A stretch of DNA of 64,000 nucleotides from Amanita rubescens (taxonomy: Eukaryota; Basidiomycota; Agaricomycetes; Agaricales; Amanitaceae), in NCBI GenBank assembly GCA_015039365.1, contig WION01000020.1:310001-374000 (forward strand), in the 5' to 3' direction. The translations under genes and the position numbers were made by a program. Positions within the stretch are counted from its first letter, which is position 1, and each line of letters begins with the position of its first letter. The notes below the pieces were generated by a model. It was not told the DNA's origin. It was given only the letters and a program-made list of their open reading frames with translations, and searched no databases. Below are positions 1 to 11,879 of this stretch, piece after piece.

Positions 1-540
1 ACCAGCCCACATTACACGCTGATTGTGGATACTATGGGTCTCGTTATATTAATATAACCTCCATTCGCTGCCGCGGACAAACTGGCCAACATCCCCGTGT
101 TTTTCTCAAGTTATGTTTATTTGTTTTAGATGCAGTACCTAGAGGACATCCAACACCCTCCAGCGACGCTCGTTTTAGGCCCAGCGCCGACCTCAACGTC
201 CTCGGACAAAGATACTCAACCGAACTTGGCCACATAGGGCCGACGAGGTTGATCGAGAACGCTATGCGGAGTATCGAGTTCGTTGGTCTGGACTTTTTTG
301 CGGGACTATATATCCTGAGAAAAGCGTATGGGGCACGGAAAGCCTTTAGCTGTGAGAAATCTAGGGACTGCATCACTGTGCAGAAGGAGATGAGGATGCG
401 CGCGAAGCATGTTCACTGGTGTCGGGTCTTGTTTTACGACTTTGATGGTAGCCACGGTGTCTTCAGGGATGTCAATGAGGACGCAGTGAAGTCAGGCAGA
501 AGACACGGTCCGTCGTTATATAAGTACTACTCGTCCGCGT
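1..540. repeat. Dispersed repeat fragment, inverted relative to 10990-11480
   Basis: The stretch around 249-480 is found again in reverse complement at about 11100-11340, with some point differences. No intact gene is visible; the short reading frames on both strands are not conserved between the copies as proteins I recognise. It lies against the next repeat (540-2430), whose other copy is in direct orientation at 11880, so the two repeats have been rearranged relative to each other. Probably a decayed mobile element of unknown class. Confidence 0.6.
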
Positions 541-2430
541 CATCGTATGGATTCATCATGTCACTCAAAGGAGCATGACCAAGCACTGGCCGCTGGAAGC
601 CCGCGGCCCACGGCGACTCTCGAGCGTCAAATCTCAAGATCATAAGGGCTGGGAACAGGTCATCTGACGCGTACGTTGGCACGCGATCGGTGGACGGTCC
701 ATCGCCGCCTCCCATCCCATCCTCTTCCCCTGTATCAACATTCACATCGATTCCTGCTCTCTACGGCTCACCACCACTCCGTATCCCTCCCACTCGAAAT
801 TTTCGCATATTCCCATTTCCCGTCACCCTCATTCTCAGTCACTTTCTGTGACGCACACTGGGAGCAGCTCCATTGAACGATAACTCTGAAGTTGCCGTCG
901 GGCTCCGACATGAGACCAATGAGCGTCGCGCCCTGCTCCGCGAACAGGACCCGAGGCAAGCAAAGTAGTTGGCTGGGAGGAAACTCAGAGGCCGATGCGA
1001 AGCGGAGGAGAGGGGTGAACGTACGCAAAGCATGTTGGCTAATGTACAGTCTTGTTCTACGACTTTCGTTGAGAATATCAAGTTTTCACCATGTGAAGAT
1101 GGTGCATCCATGTTGGCGCGATGTTACCACAAAGACCTGGAGTAGAGTGGTTTAACAAGCAAGTAGCGTAAATCGTGACGATACTCACTGGTTAACAACA
1201 GGTAATTTTCCGATAGGCAAGCTCTTGGCAGAGGGATCCGCAAAAACCATATAGATCAGCAAAAGTCGGCGAAAGCATGAATCGGAAAAGGAATCATTCT
1301 TGGTGATTCAAAAAGACTATCACAGCAGCGTGCTCATTTCTCGGATAGTAATCATTAGAATATAATCTGCAACTTGCTTACCTTCCGGAATTTATGAACA
1401 AGTGTTAAGACCTAATTGACGATATCAGCAAAGTCCTTTCGGAGTATGAAGACGACGAAGAATCGGGTTTAGAAAGCCATTCGCCATTGCACTATGGCAA
1501 AGCCTTCCATGATTCGTAACAGGAAAATACTCACTAATGGGATAGTGGGCCACGCCGAACATAGATGCTTGATGCCAGGGGCCTGGAAACATATAAAGCC
1601 ATTAGATTAAGTTGCGAGGCGGTGGCGAATAGGCGAACCTCAAACGTGAGATCACAGTAAGTATGCTCCATCATCAACCCCGCGTTCTAAATCACCCAGG
1701 ATGAATCGGTTCATGAGCCACCTAATGCCAGTCATTCCACTAAGCTACGCTCTGCATCACATAGAGCGTCAGCAAGCGAGATCGACTAAACCAAGGGAAT
1801 AAAAAGGGATCATAAAGCCATGCATATTTTCACCATCGTGCGGTAACTGCGGTTTGGCACTTGGGAAAGATAATATACAACGGAATCAGACCGCACACTC
1901 ACCGTACACGTCAACCTTCCGTTATCAGGGGTCCAGAACAGAAAATGCTAGGGCTCCCAACATGATTGCGAGTCAATACAGCGCCGAGCATGACATAGGT
2001 TTTGGGTCGTCCATCGGGTAATGGAGTTTGGTGGATGAATGGATGCCACATGTATTGATCACCCAAACCAAGCAGAAGCCACGTATGTACTAGAAGTCTT
2101 TCATCAGCGCGACGCCAGACAAACAAAAGGCAAGAGGAAATGAAATCAGCAAACAGATTTGATATCACGCTTTTTTGCGACGATCATCGACAATAAATAG
2201 TGGGCACTGCGCCCCATCCGGTTGTATGCTGATTCAAAACGAGTTGCTCACCTTTGACGTCAACGGGTTCTTTCCACTGATGTTGAACAAGAAAAAATTG
2301 AGCGAGCAGCGTGTTTGCGCCTGTTGATGATAGGCTAGCAGCCCCCAAATTGGGAGGTCTACCAAGCCCATGTGAGTCGCGCATGATTGCGAGTGATGCT
2401 GTGCTCAATGCTCATCGGAGGCCCTATTGT
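540..2430. repeat. Dispersed repeat, copy A (uninterrupted)
   Basis: This 1.9 kb stretch is a direct repeat of 11880-13268, 18388-18588 and 21572-21706 taken in order. Shared landmarks are the segment with GCGTACGTTGGCACGCGATC near 670 and 11980, the segment near 1960 and 13245, and the segment near 2190 and 21578. Copy A lacks the insertions that break copy B, so it serves as the empty-site reference. No protein family was recognised. It abuts the 5' end of the MTG1-like gene and may include that gene's promoter region. Confidence 0.75.
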
Positions 2431-2468
2431 AGACGCCATTCAATTGGCTGATTGCTTTTGAAAATACT

Positions 2469-4879
2469 ATGCTGCGCTTGGAGTTCTCGGCACTGGTTCA
2501 TAATGCCGCCCCATGCCCCAGCTTTGTCGAGTCCGCCGTCTTGGTTTCCAGGACACGGACTCATATTGTGCTCGAGATCAGGGACTCGCGCTTACCGCTC
2601 ACGAGTATCAATAGACAATTGGAAGGTATGTTGTTTAAAATTTTAGTTTGAAGAACATGCTGGAAGTCCGCGCCTCGTTGTGAGCCTTGAGGCTGCGTTC
2701 CTAATTGTAATACTGCCGTTGCGTGATCGAGTATCTCCAATTTTGTACATGTTCTGAATCCCCTCTAGGTGCTTTACGCAGTGGCGGTTACAACGGGGCT
2801 GGGATCCTAACCATCCCGGCCGCAGGATTATGAACAACACTGCTTGCGAGCATATCGTCGTGCTTAACAAGCGGGATCTCGTATCGGAGTGGGGCATGGA
2901 GGTAAGCTTTGGAGCGAGGGAACGGCCCTTACCCTTTCCATCTCTGACTCCATTCCATTTTTTAAGCAGCTGATTCATTGACCGGCTCCGCAGCCTTTTC
3001 GGATGGCCACCAAATTTCCGGAACAGCGTGTTTTGTTCGCTTCGTGGCATCAGCCAAGAGATATTCGGAATCTTAGCGAATTGCTAGTCAGTATGTTGAT
3101 CTCCATTCTCGCTCGCTACGGATGGGTTCTAATATAAATCTGCTCAGATATAGCAAAACAGTATCCACATGCTACGGAGCATAATGTTTTGGTTGTGGGG
3201 ATGCCTAATGTTGGTAAATCCACGCTTCTCAATGCCTTGCGCAACATGGGCATCAAAGGACGTTAGTCGTGGTCCTTCCGACTCGATCATCTCGCTTATG
3301 CTCATCCCACGTCACGCACATCCAGCCACACCTAAAGCTTTCAGAACTTCCGTGTTACCTGGACTAACTCAATCGCTGTCAACGCGGTTAAAGATCTCAC
3401 TGGCTCCCCTCGTATATGCTTTTGACTCCCCCGGCGTTATGCTGCCATTCCTAGGCCAAGGAACGGAAGGCGCTGAGAGAGGTGCCAAACTCGCGCTTAT
3501 AGGTACGTAAAGTGACGCTTTACTGTTCCTCAAGGGTTCTCTCTCCTTTGTTACGCCACTTTCACTCATTCCATCGCCTCGGCTTGGCAACGCGTCTCAT
3601 TTCCGAGACGAAATATCCTTTCATGATTTTTTGTACAAATCTCTGCGTTTAACGTCGGTTGCCAGTGTTTAACTGAAGTGTTACCTTTTTTTTTCGGTGC
3701 TGTTCTGTGCTTCTCCCAACGCTTCGACAAAATATCATGCCTTCGCACTAAATTCAGCGGGTATCAAGGAAGGCCTATATGATATGGAAACTTTGGCAGC
3801 CTATCTGCTCTATAGGCTCAACGTTCTTAACCCAATCGGTACGTTTATCTGAATGCTGTCTTCTTTATTTTCCCTCCCTTCCTCGCCCCTGGTCCCCCTG
3901 TTTCCTTTATCCCTTTATCCCTTCGCCACGTTGTCAGCCCTGGGATTGTGAACCCGTGTTGTCCCGGCTACGTCGGGGATGAACATCAACCCGGCTGATG
4001 TTGCGGACGCTTTCGACGTTATATCCGATCTAGCACTAGTCACGTTTCATTCTTGCTCGTTTAAGGTGCCACTCGCCTAAAGCCCTATCACTTTACCCCT
4101 TTCTTCTACCCATTCATTCATTTATTCACGTAACATCTCCAACCCATATCCGCACTCCCCCGGAACAATAATTGAAATGTGCTAACATGATGCCTTTGTT
4201 ATCCGCAGCGCCAGCCTACCTGCACCTGTTACGGCCATCAACCACTATGTCATCGCAACCGTCATCGCCGTCGTTAGCACAATCACAATCATCACAATCA
4301 CATCCACCGCCTACAAACGACATCACCGAGTTCCTGACTCTGCTGGCTCGGAGAATGAGCATGATCAAGCGCGGTGCCGAGCCCGACCTCAAGAGGGTTG
4401 CGACGTATTTTGTACGCTGGTGGCGTGAGGAGGGGGGGCTGATTGCGGTGGTCGATTCCGGTACAACGCATGCGAGCCTGGACATGATGGGGAGCGCAGC
4501 CGCAAAAGTGGAAGGGGAGCCGAGAAGAACCAGGACCGAGGATGATAGGGTTACCGTTCAGGGGTGGGGCTTCGATTTCGAGTGGAGAGTGGAGAAGGAA
4601 CAGGTGGTGGCTGGATTGGCTTCCAAGTCTGCTCCTAGTGTCGCTGGGCCATCCTTCGAGTCATCAGGATCATCATCACAGTCCGATATACCTACGCTAG
4701 TATCGTCTTCCATTGCGCTTCTCTCGCCTGGGATGGCCGAAACCAAGATGAAGGAATGTATCAATGCATACTTAGCAAGATGGGAGGTAGAAGAAAGGGA
4801 GGGCAGGGATGTCAGTAAAATGCAGAGGCGCAAGAGAGAAGTAGAAGAACAGAAGCAGAGGAGGGTCAGGAGAGATTGA
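2469..4879 (+). CDS. MTG1: MTG1-like mitochondrial ribosome-associated GTPase
   Basis: A circularly permuted YlqF/MTG1-family GTPase, expected to act in mitochondrial large-subunit assembly. Reading order is the start with the IRDSRLPLTSIN segment, the NKRDLV G4-type motif near 2870, the P-loop GMPNVGKST near 3203, and the DSPGVMLPFLGQG switch region near 3430. Then come GIKEGLYD at 3756 and a C-terminal segment ending in a lysine/arginine-rich tail at 4879. Introns near 3256-3324, 3505-3754 and after 3833 join in phase; the part from 3833 to about 4200 is not resolved. The start is uncertain: WFPGH is visible near 2553 but in a different frame from the IRDSR segment, with some residues apparently missing between them. 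Either a small deletion or a consensus error is possible. The family assignment is firm, the exact model is not. Confidence 0.82.
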
Positions 4880-5019
4880 CAAAGTGGTAGATGAGCTGAC
4901 AGTGTAAATGACCTTATGGTTAAGTTAATGTTATAGTAATCAACACAGTCTAACATGCATAATAAATGGGTGTTGCAAGATTTCAGGTACTTTGGTCAAA
5001 TCACATCAAGTTAGCACTG
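4880..5019. other. Short intergenic spacer
   Basis: AT-rich 3' flank of the MTG1-like gene, ending in the CACTG that forms the left target-site duplication of the solo LTR. Nothing else seen. Confidence 0.5.
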
Positions 5020-6096
5020 TGTCATATCCCGTTCTGGACTCCACCCAAACTCTGTGACATCAGACCCCGATGGACTCCAGACTATACCCATGACCATTTT
5101 CCACTCATGTTGCATCTCATATCAAGCCTATGCCAAAACTCCGAAAACTCCGTCACAACTCCGTGACAAACTCCGTGACGGACTCCGTCACAACTCCGTG
5201 CATATTCGTTAAGTTCCTTTCTACGTATTTCCCATACTTGTTTCACCTCTTGTTTCATCTCAGGTATCACTGGTATCATTATCCCTTCATACCATATGCT
5301 CTACTCCACTTCCTGTTCCATATCTCTATGGTTTCCTGTTCTCATCAGAACATGGCCATAACTCCCCTTGTCGGACTACATATATAAGGCCTCACTTGTA
5401 TTCATACAGTAGTCCGAATATCGACTTGGATTGTGCCCCAACTCGTATTGACTCCCTGTCTTTCATTGTCTCAACCTCATCCAGACCGCTCGCCCTTCGG
5501 ACTCCGGTCCCGGACTCCATCCCGGACTCCAGAGCATTCTCCAGAAGTTTAGGCAAGACATACGTTAGCACGGCGCAGCTTGCACGCTGAAGCCTAGCCT
5601 TTCCCCACTACGTCCCGGACTCCATTATACTCCGTCCTTCCCTGTCCGCGGCTTAGTTCCCGGTGTAACGAGCCAATTCCGGCTATGTTGGAACCGATCT
5701 CCGAAACCTTCCAAAGCTCCCCGAAGCACTCCGAGCCTATGCTCGATCCCGGAGGATGATCATTTGTGTTCGGATGCACGCACAGGCCTCGGACTTGGTG
5801 CAGGATTCATCACATGGTCACCTCGTGCCTCCGTAGTATATATACCATTGTGTACGTAGTTGTACTTAGCGAATTATCACCCCATTACTGCTCCGAGTTT
5901 GATTCCTTCGGTTCCCTTCGTTCCTTGGTGCTTCGGACACCTTCCACTCGTTCACCTTCATCTTCGGCACCCTCTCTGCACCTGAGACTCCCTTCGGACT
6001 GACCTCCGTAGTCCCTTTGGCCGAACGCACTTCCGCATTGGCCTTCTTCTGATCGTTTCACCGGGCTCCGTCCCAATTAGGATCACCGTCCTTACA
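5020..6096. mobile_element. Solo LTR (1077 bp) with 5-bp target-site duplication
   Basis: The element starts TGTCATATCC and ends CCTTACA, giving the TGT...ACA inverted ends of an LTR. The same five bases, CACTG, lie immediately outside at 5015-5019 and 6097-6101. A TATATAA box is present near 5380. Internally it is rich in GGACTCC and CTCCGTGAC repeats. No internal gag-pol domain or second LTR is nearby, so it is a solo LTR left by recombination. The intact duplication suggests a fairly recent insertion. The clade cannot be assigned from an LTR alone. Confidence 0.88.
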
Positions 6097-6101
6097 CACT
6101 G

Positions 6102-6296
6102 TTACTAGCCTTCAATAGATAGTGTTGTCTGTACTCTCCAAGTCTCTTACTGTGAGGTGTACACAAATGTAGTTCTGATGTTATCATAAGGATTTCTCAT
6201 ACCATACTGTTCAATAACTCATATTCAAACTGCCTAGTAGTTATGTTACCATAGTGCATTTCATACAAGTAGTAGTCTCCACATGATAGCTGAGGC
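6102..6296. other. Intergenic spacer, 3' flank of NLR-1
   Basis: AT-rich sequence between the solo LTR and the NLR-1 stop codon. It should hold the NLR-1 3' untranslated region. No feature recognised. Confidence 0.4.
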
Positions 6297-9200
6297 TCAA
6301 CTCCTCCCCTGGTTCTTGTAAGTTATATGTGCATGCTCAATAGCCATGCTGGTAAGAGTGTCTGGGTGCAGTGATCCAAGCTTTGCTTTCTTTGCCTCCA
6401 TGATTTCTACCTCCCAGGCCAGCTTCTCTGCCTCATCCCACCTCCCCTGGTTCCTGTATGTGTATGCTAGATTAGCCATGCTGGTAAGAGTGTGTGGGTG
6501 CTTTGATCCAAACTTTTCTTTGCTTGCCTCCATGACTTCTACAAAAAGCTTCTCTGCCTCATCCCATCTCCCCTGCTTCATATATGTGCATGCTAGATTA
6601 GACATGCTGGTAAGAGTGTCTGGGTGCTGTAATCCAAGCTTTTCTTTGCTTGCCTCCATGACTTCTACAAAAAGCTTCTCTGCCTCATCCCACCTCCCCT
6701 GGTTCCTGTATGTGCATGCTAGATTAGACATGTTGGTAAGAGTGTGTGGGTGCTGTGATCCAAGCTTTTCTTTGCTTGCCTCCATGACTTCTACAAAAAG
6801 CTTCTCTGCCTCATCCCACCTCCCCTGGTCCCTGTATGTGGATGCTAGATTAGCCATGCTGGTAAGAGTGTGTGGGTGCTGTGATCCAAGCATTTCTTTC
6901 CTTGCCTCCATGACTTCTACAAAAAGCTTCTCTGCCTCATCCCACCTCCCCTGCTTCCTGTATGTGCATGCTAGATTACCCATGCTGGTAAGAGTGCCTG
7001 GGTGCTGTGATCCAAGCATTTCTTTCCTTGCCTCCATGACTTCTACCTGGAGCTTCTGTGCCTCATTCCACCTCCCCTGGTTCCTGTATGTGCATGCTAG
7101 ATTACCCATACTGGTAAGTGTGTGTGTGTGCTGTGATCCAAGCTTTTTTTTCCTTGCCTCCATGACTTCTACAAAAAGCTTCTCTGCCTCATCCCACCTC
7201 CTCTGGTTCCTGTATGTGTATGCTAGATCACACATGCTGGTAAGAGTGTCTGGGTGCTGTGATCCAAGCATTTCTTTTCTTGCCTCCATGACTTCTACAA
7301 AAACCTTCTCTGCCTCATCCCACCTCCCATGGTTCCTGTATGTGGATGCTAGATTAGCCATGCTGGTAAGAGTGTGTGGGTGCTGTGATCCAAGCTTTTC
7401 TTTCCTTGCCTCCATGACTTCTACAAAAAGCTTCTCTGCCTCATCCCACCTCCCCTGGTTCCTGTATGTGTATGCTAGATTAGCCATGCTGGTAAGAGTG
7501 TCTGGGTGCTGTGATCCAAGCTTTTCTTTTCTTGCCTCCATGACTTCTACAAAAAGCTTCTCTGCCTCATCCCACCTCCCCTGGTTCATGTATGTGGATG
7601 CTAGATTAGCCATGCTGGTAAGAGTGTCTGGGTGCTGTGTTCCAAGCTTTTCTTTGCTTGCCTCCATGACTTCTATAAAAACCTTCCCTGCCTCATCCCA
7701 CCTCCCCTGGTTCCAGTATGTGGATGCTAGATTAGCCATGCTGGTAAGAGTGTGTGGGTGCTGTGATCCAAGCTTTTCTTTGCTTGCCTCCATGACTTCT
7801 ACAAAAAGCTTCTCTGCCTCATCCCACCTCCCCTGGTTCCTGTATGTGCATCCTAGATTACCCATGCTGGTAAGAGTGTCTGGGTGCTGTGATCCAAGCT
7901 TTTCTTTTCTTGCCTCCATGACTTCTACCTCCAGCTTCTCTGCCTCATCCCACCTCCCCTGGTTCCTGTATGTGCATGCTAGATTAGACATGCTGATAAG
8001 AGTGTCTGGGTGCTGTGATCCAAGCTTTTCTTTCCTTGCCTCCATGACTTCTACAAAAAGCTTCTCTGCCTCATCCCACCTCCCCTTGTTCCAGTATGTG
8101 GATGCTAGATTAGCCATGCTGGTAAGAGTGTCTGGGTGCTGTGATCCCAGCTTTTCTTTCCTTGCCTCCATGACTTCTACCTCCAGCTTTTCTGCCTCAT
8201 CCCACCTCCCCTGGTTCCTGTATGTGGATGCTAGATTAGCCATGCTGGTAAGAGTGTCTGGGTGCTGTGATCCAAGCTTTTCTTTTCTTGCCTCCATGAC
8301 TTCTACAAAAAGCTTCTCTGCCTCATCCCACCTCCCCTGCTTCCTGTATGTGGATGCTAGATGAGTCATGCTATTCAGAACAAATGGATGTTTTGGTGCA
8401 AAATTTGCTTTCCTTCTTTCCAGCATCCACATCCTTAGCTTTTCCAGTTCATTCCAACTCCCAATCTGATGGAATACAAGTGAAAATCGATTGCATTCAT
8501 CATCATAATAAAAGCTGTTTAGATTCAGCAGTGCTGCTTGATTATTCATTGTTCTTATGTGTGGTGCAAGCAATGCACAATATTCATAATTGTCAACCTT
8601 ATAGTCCAACTCCATGGAACAACCCAGAAATGCCTTTGTCATAAGAAACTGCTGGGCAATTTCCATCTTTGGAACTCTATTCCTGCTCCAAGCATGCACT
8701 AAAGGGTGCACTGAATAAAGGTTTTCACTGCTCTTAATGAGAGAAAATGACAGCAGCACTCGAATTCCTAATTGAAATTGCATTTTATTCCATTCCCCCT
8801 TTTCATCCAAGAACAAGACCTTAGGATTTAACATTGTTATTGAAAGAGGGAGACCAGATTCCTTTTCTTTATCAATGTCTCTTTTCTTATAGTTCTCTGC
8901 AGCATTTTTGAACAACTCTTCTGGTATATTCTCATGATGTAAAAATGCAATTATCTGATATAGAGTAATAGCACTCTCAGCTGCTATAGCTTTAGGATTG
9001 CTTTTTTGTGCAGCTCTTGCTTCAATCTCTTTCATTGACATTTCCCAAGTTCCATAGGTGCAGGATCCATAATCAGATGCTCCTTCAAATAAAGGATTAA
9101 ACATTAATTCATTATGATTCTTGGCATATAATTCCAGATAATCATCAAGGGGGCATTTACAAGTTAGCATATATGCCCCAGCTTGGTCAATTGCAAGTGG

Positions 9201-10414
9201 AATCCCTCCCAGCATTGAAACAAGCTGTTTGGCCATAGTTTGGATATTTTCTGATGCATAATTTAGCTTGGCAGATTTTGATAGCAGAGATAATGCCTCT
9301 TCTTCTCCCATTTCAAGAACCTCCATTGAATTCTCTGTGATTCTCACCAGTTCCAAATTCCTGCTTGTTATCAAGATATTTCCTCCATTTCCAGGAGGAA
9401 GGAACCTTTCTACCACTTGGTATCCATCATCTGCATTATCATATATCATCAACCAATTGAACTTTTTAGAAATCCACTTGAGAGCAGATGCAGCTGAAGA
9501 GGAAGCTTCAGCAGTGCCACTATTTGCCTGAGCAATCTGCTTGAGTCTGAGATCAATTGTACTCTCTGAAGAAGCATCAATCCAAAATATGTCAGAAAAT
9601 CTATGAATTTACTCAATCCTCTTACTATGTAGCCATGTAAAAGTGTCTAGTAGCACTCACAGTGTTTCATGTTCTTCAATGAATTTGAAGCAAATTTGAG
9701 TCTTTCCAATGCCTCCCATACCATGTAAAAGAAATGACTTCCTTTGTCCTTTGGCACTGGACCCAAAATAATCCTTTAGCCTCTCTAGGTATATACCACG
9801 ACCTGTAAACATGGCACTAGAATGCCTCAGAGGAGGCAAGGGTGGTAGGATATCAGGAGAAACAACTGAGTGATGGAATGTTTGCTAAGAGTTATCATGA
9901 TCATTGATATCATCACACTAGCCCAAATTACGTACATAGTAATTCCCATGGACCTCAATGAAGTGGCTACCTGTGACACAAACATTTGGAGATCCAGTGG
10001 AGCTGGCCACAACTGGGAAAATGTGTTGATTGTCCATTACCATGTGGCTGTGGTTACTCATGGTTCTATGGGAGTGTGGTTGTCAAAGACAAAAGCAATT
10101 GTAATACACATCACATTTGGCAGCACACATACCTTGTACTACTCAGATCATAATTTCCTGGAATACCTGCTGGAGAAGATTGCCTGAGAAGCTAAGATGA
10201 TATGTGGACAGGCACTGATAGAGTTTTCATACCTGTTCACCTCCGAAGTCACTGTTTCTCTAGCCCCATGATCGGGCTCAGGGTTATCAGATGTGTTGAA
10301 GCTATGATCATTGTTCGAAGGACTTTTAGAATCCCTTGCCTTCTTGTTCCTAGTATCGTCGTTGTATTGGGTTGATAAAGCACGTTTGCGACTGGTCTCC
10401 AAGAACACATGCAT
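6297..10414 (-). CDS. NLR-1: NB-ARC receptor with 16 tandem TPRs
   Basis: A STAND/NLR-type receptor, expected to act in the cytosol in non-self recognition. The model joins 10414-10233, 10183-10133, 10065-9936, 9884-9661 and 9600-6297, all in phase, giving about 1296 residues. The P-loop HGMGGIGKT is near residue 176 and Walker B WLMIYDNAD near residue 246. The winged-helix region follows. Sixteen 42-residue TPRs of the kinesin-light-chain type (core GRWDEAEKL) run from about residue 612 to the end. The N-terminus (MHVFLETSRKRALSTQ) has no effector domain that I recognise, but a short glycine/aromatic-rich motif ending GNYY precedes NB-ARC, as in other agaricomycete STAND proteins. The start was chosen because NLR-2 has a matching exon 1. 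Coding sequence after exon 1 is AT-rich and almost free of CpG, unlike neighbouring genes. Its paralogue lies inverted at 31072-34006. Confidence 0.85.
6346..8376. repeat. 126-bp tandem array encoding the TPRs of NLR-1
   Basis: Sixteen direct copies of a 126-bp unit, each coding one 42-residue TPR on the minus strand. Units differ mainly at a few codons, such as the position before VEVMEA (LF, LE or LQ) and the HPDT/HPHT position. Such identity between adjacent units indicates recent unit duplication or gene conversion. Because each unit has no stop in the antisense frame either, a 672-codon antisense reading frame also runs through the array. Confidence 0.95.
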
Positions 10415-10429
10415 GATGGCAGCGTAGAA

Positions 10430-11040
10430 GGAGGATTATCACGAGGCTGTGCTAGTTGATCTAAGATTTCCCACGCTGTTCGTACCATGACATGCCCGCC
10501 AGCAACGCTGAGACGTCTTATGCCATGGACAGCGACTCGCCCTCTCGTGCCTCTCATGCTGTCATCAATACTTTCATTAGTACTCCAGAATCACCATGTC
10601 ATGAGGCATGTCCCAACCATCGTCGTTCAGCCCAGTGAGGTCGGGATATCCGCTTCTCTCCCTCTACAGCATTCATTCATCTGCCCGCTTCAGCCCCCAT
10701 GCACCCGCGTTCATCTGTCGCAAGATTCGTTCTTTCACGAGTCAGGCCGCGTGTCTCGAATGTTACCGGGAGTCTCGGACTTGGAGATCGAGCTCGGGCT
10801 CGACTCGAACTCAAGGTCTCGCAGGTTCCACGATAAGTCACTGGTGAGTCCAATCCATCTTGTATGCCAACCCGTCACTTGCTCATCCCTCCATGACCCA
10901 GGCAAGTACTTCTCGATTCGAAATATCCCCGGGTTTACGAGCCCCATTATCAACCCTCTCACTTGTGTTTCTCTCTACTTCCCGGAGTCACAAACGTCGT
11001 GCCAACGTGAATGAGCCACCTCGATACGAACGCTACATAT
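10430..11040. repeat. Upstream repeat shared with NLR-2 (inverted at about 30000-30600)
   Basis: The segment around 10500-10560 (CTCGCCCTCTCGTGCCTCTCATG) is the reverse complement of 30541-30590. The match continues through 10620-10960 against 30460-30040. It lies directly upstream of NLR-1, as the other copy lies upstream of NLR-2, so it was duplicated together with the gene or marks the element that carried it. Reading frames here are not conserved as a recognisable protein. It may contain the NLR promoter. Confidence 0.7.
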
Positions 11041-11480
11041 AAAACGACAGCTAAAAACGGCCCGTGTCTCCTGCTTGACTTCACCGCGTCCTCCTAACAT
11101 GGCAATGAAATCCCTGAAGACACCGTGGCTACCATCAAAGTCGTAAAACAAGACCCGACACCAGCGAACATACTTCGCGCGTACGCTCATCTCCTTCTGC
11201 AGAGTGGTGCAGTCCCTAGATTTCTCACAGCCAAAAGCTTTCCATGCCCTGTACTTTTCTCGGGATACATAGTCCCGCAAAAAAGTCCAGACCAACGGAC
11301 TCGATACTCCGCATGGCGTTCTCGATCAACCTCGTCGGCCATATGTCCCAGCTTGCGGTCAAGTATCGTTGTCCGAGGACGTTGAGGTCGGCGCTGGTGG
11401 GTGCCCAAAGCAAGCTTTGCAGGAGGGCACTAGATTATAGATATCCCTTACGGGATAGGCACGGCATCTGGAACGAATGA
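10990..11480. repeat. Dispersed repeat, inverted copy of 1-540
   Basis: Reverse complement matches 249-480, including the stretch reading GTCCAGACCAACGGACTCGA near 11286. No intact gene. The stretch 11480-11880 between this and the next repeat holds no feature that I can support. Confidence 0.6.
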
Positions 11481-11879
11481 ATGGAATAAGAGATTATTTG
11501 CGTTTCTTGATACATTGACTAGTGTGTATCGCACAGTACTTGAAATGTAATCAACGCGTGTTTCAGGCTCATCCTTCCCGAAAACTCTACTTCTTCGCTC
11601 ATCTGCCTGGTGGGCTGGTGGCGGTGACGAGTGGACAGAGTGGACAGGTGGAGTTAAAAGAGCGGCATTGCGGATGCCGAAAGAAAATTAGAGGTGATGG
11701 TTGGGGCAATCGAGAGAATCGAGAACCTGCGCTATAGCGACATCGCCATCCTTCACCAAGTCTCTTGTGCTTGAATATGTCGCTCCATTACCCCGTCCCG
11801 CCTTGTACAGCATATACTGCGGCAAATGCAGGAAAACCCGTGAACGAATCCTTCAACACCCGACAGGGAACGATTCAAG

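Noticed and set aside
3369..3748. Minus-strand frames within the MTG1-like gene
   Set aside because: They oppose conserved GTPase exons and an intron and show no recognisable protein.
6346..8364. 672-codon open frame antisense to the TPR array
   Set aside because: It exists because each 126-bp unit lacks a stop in that frame, so 16 copies stay open. The translated repeat has no known fold, and the sense strand gives clear TPRs in phase with NB-ARC.
10487..11014. 175-codon frame upstream of NLR-1
   Set aside because: Lies in a duplicated repeat; the inverted copy at 30040-30600 does not preserve the frame, and no domain is visible.
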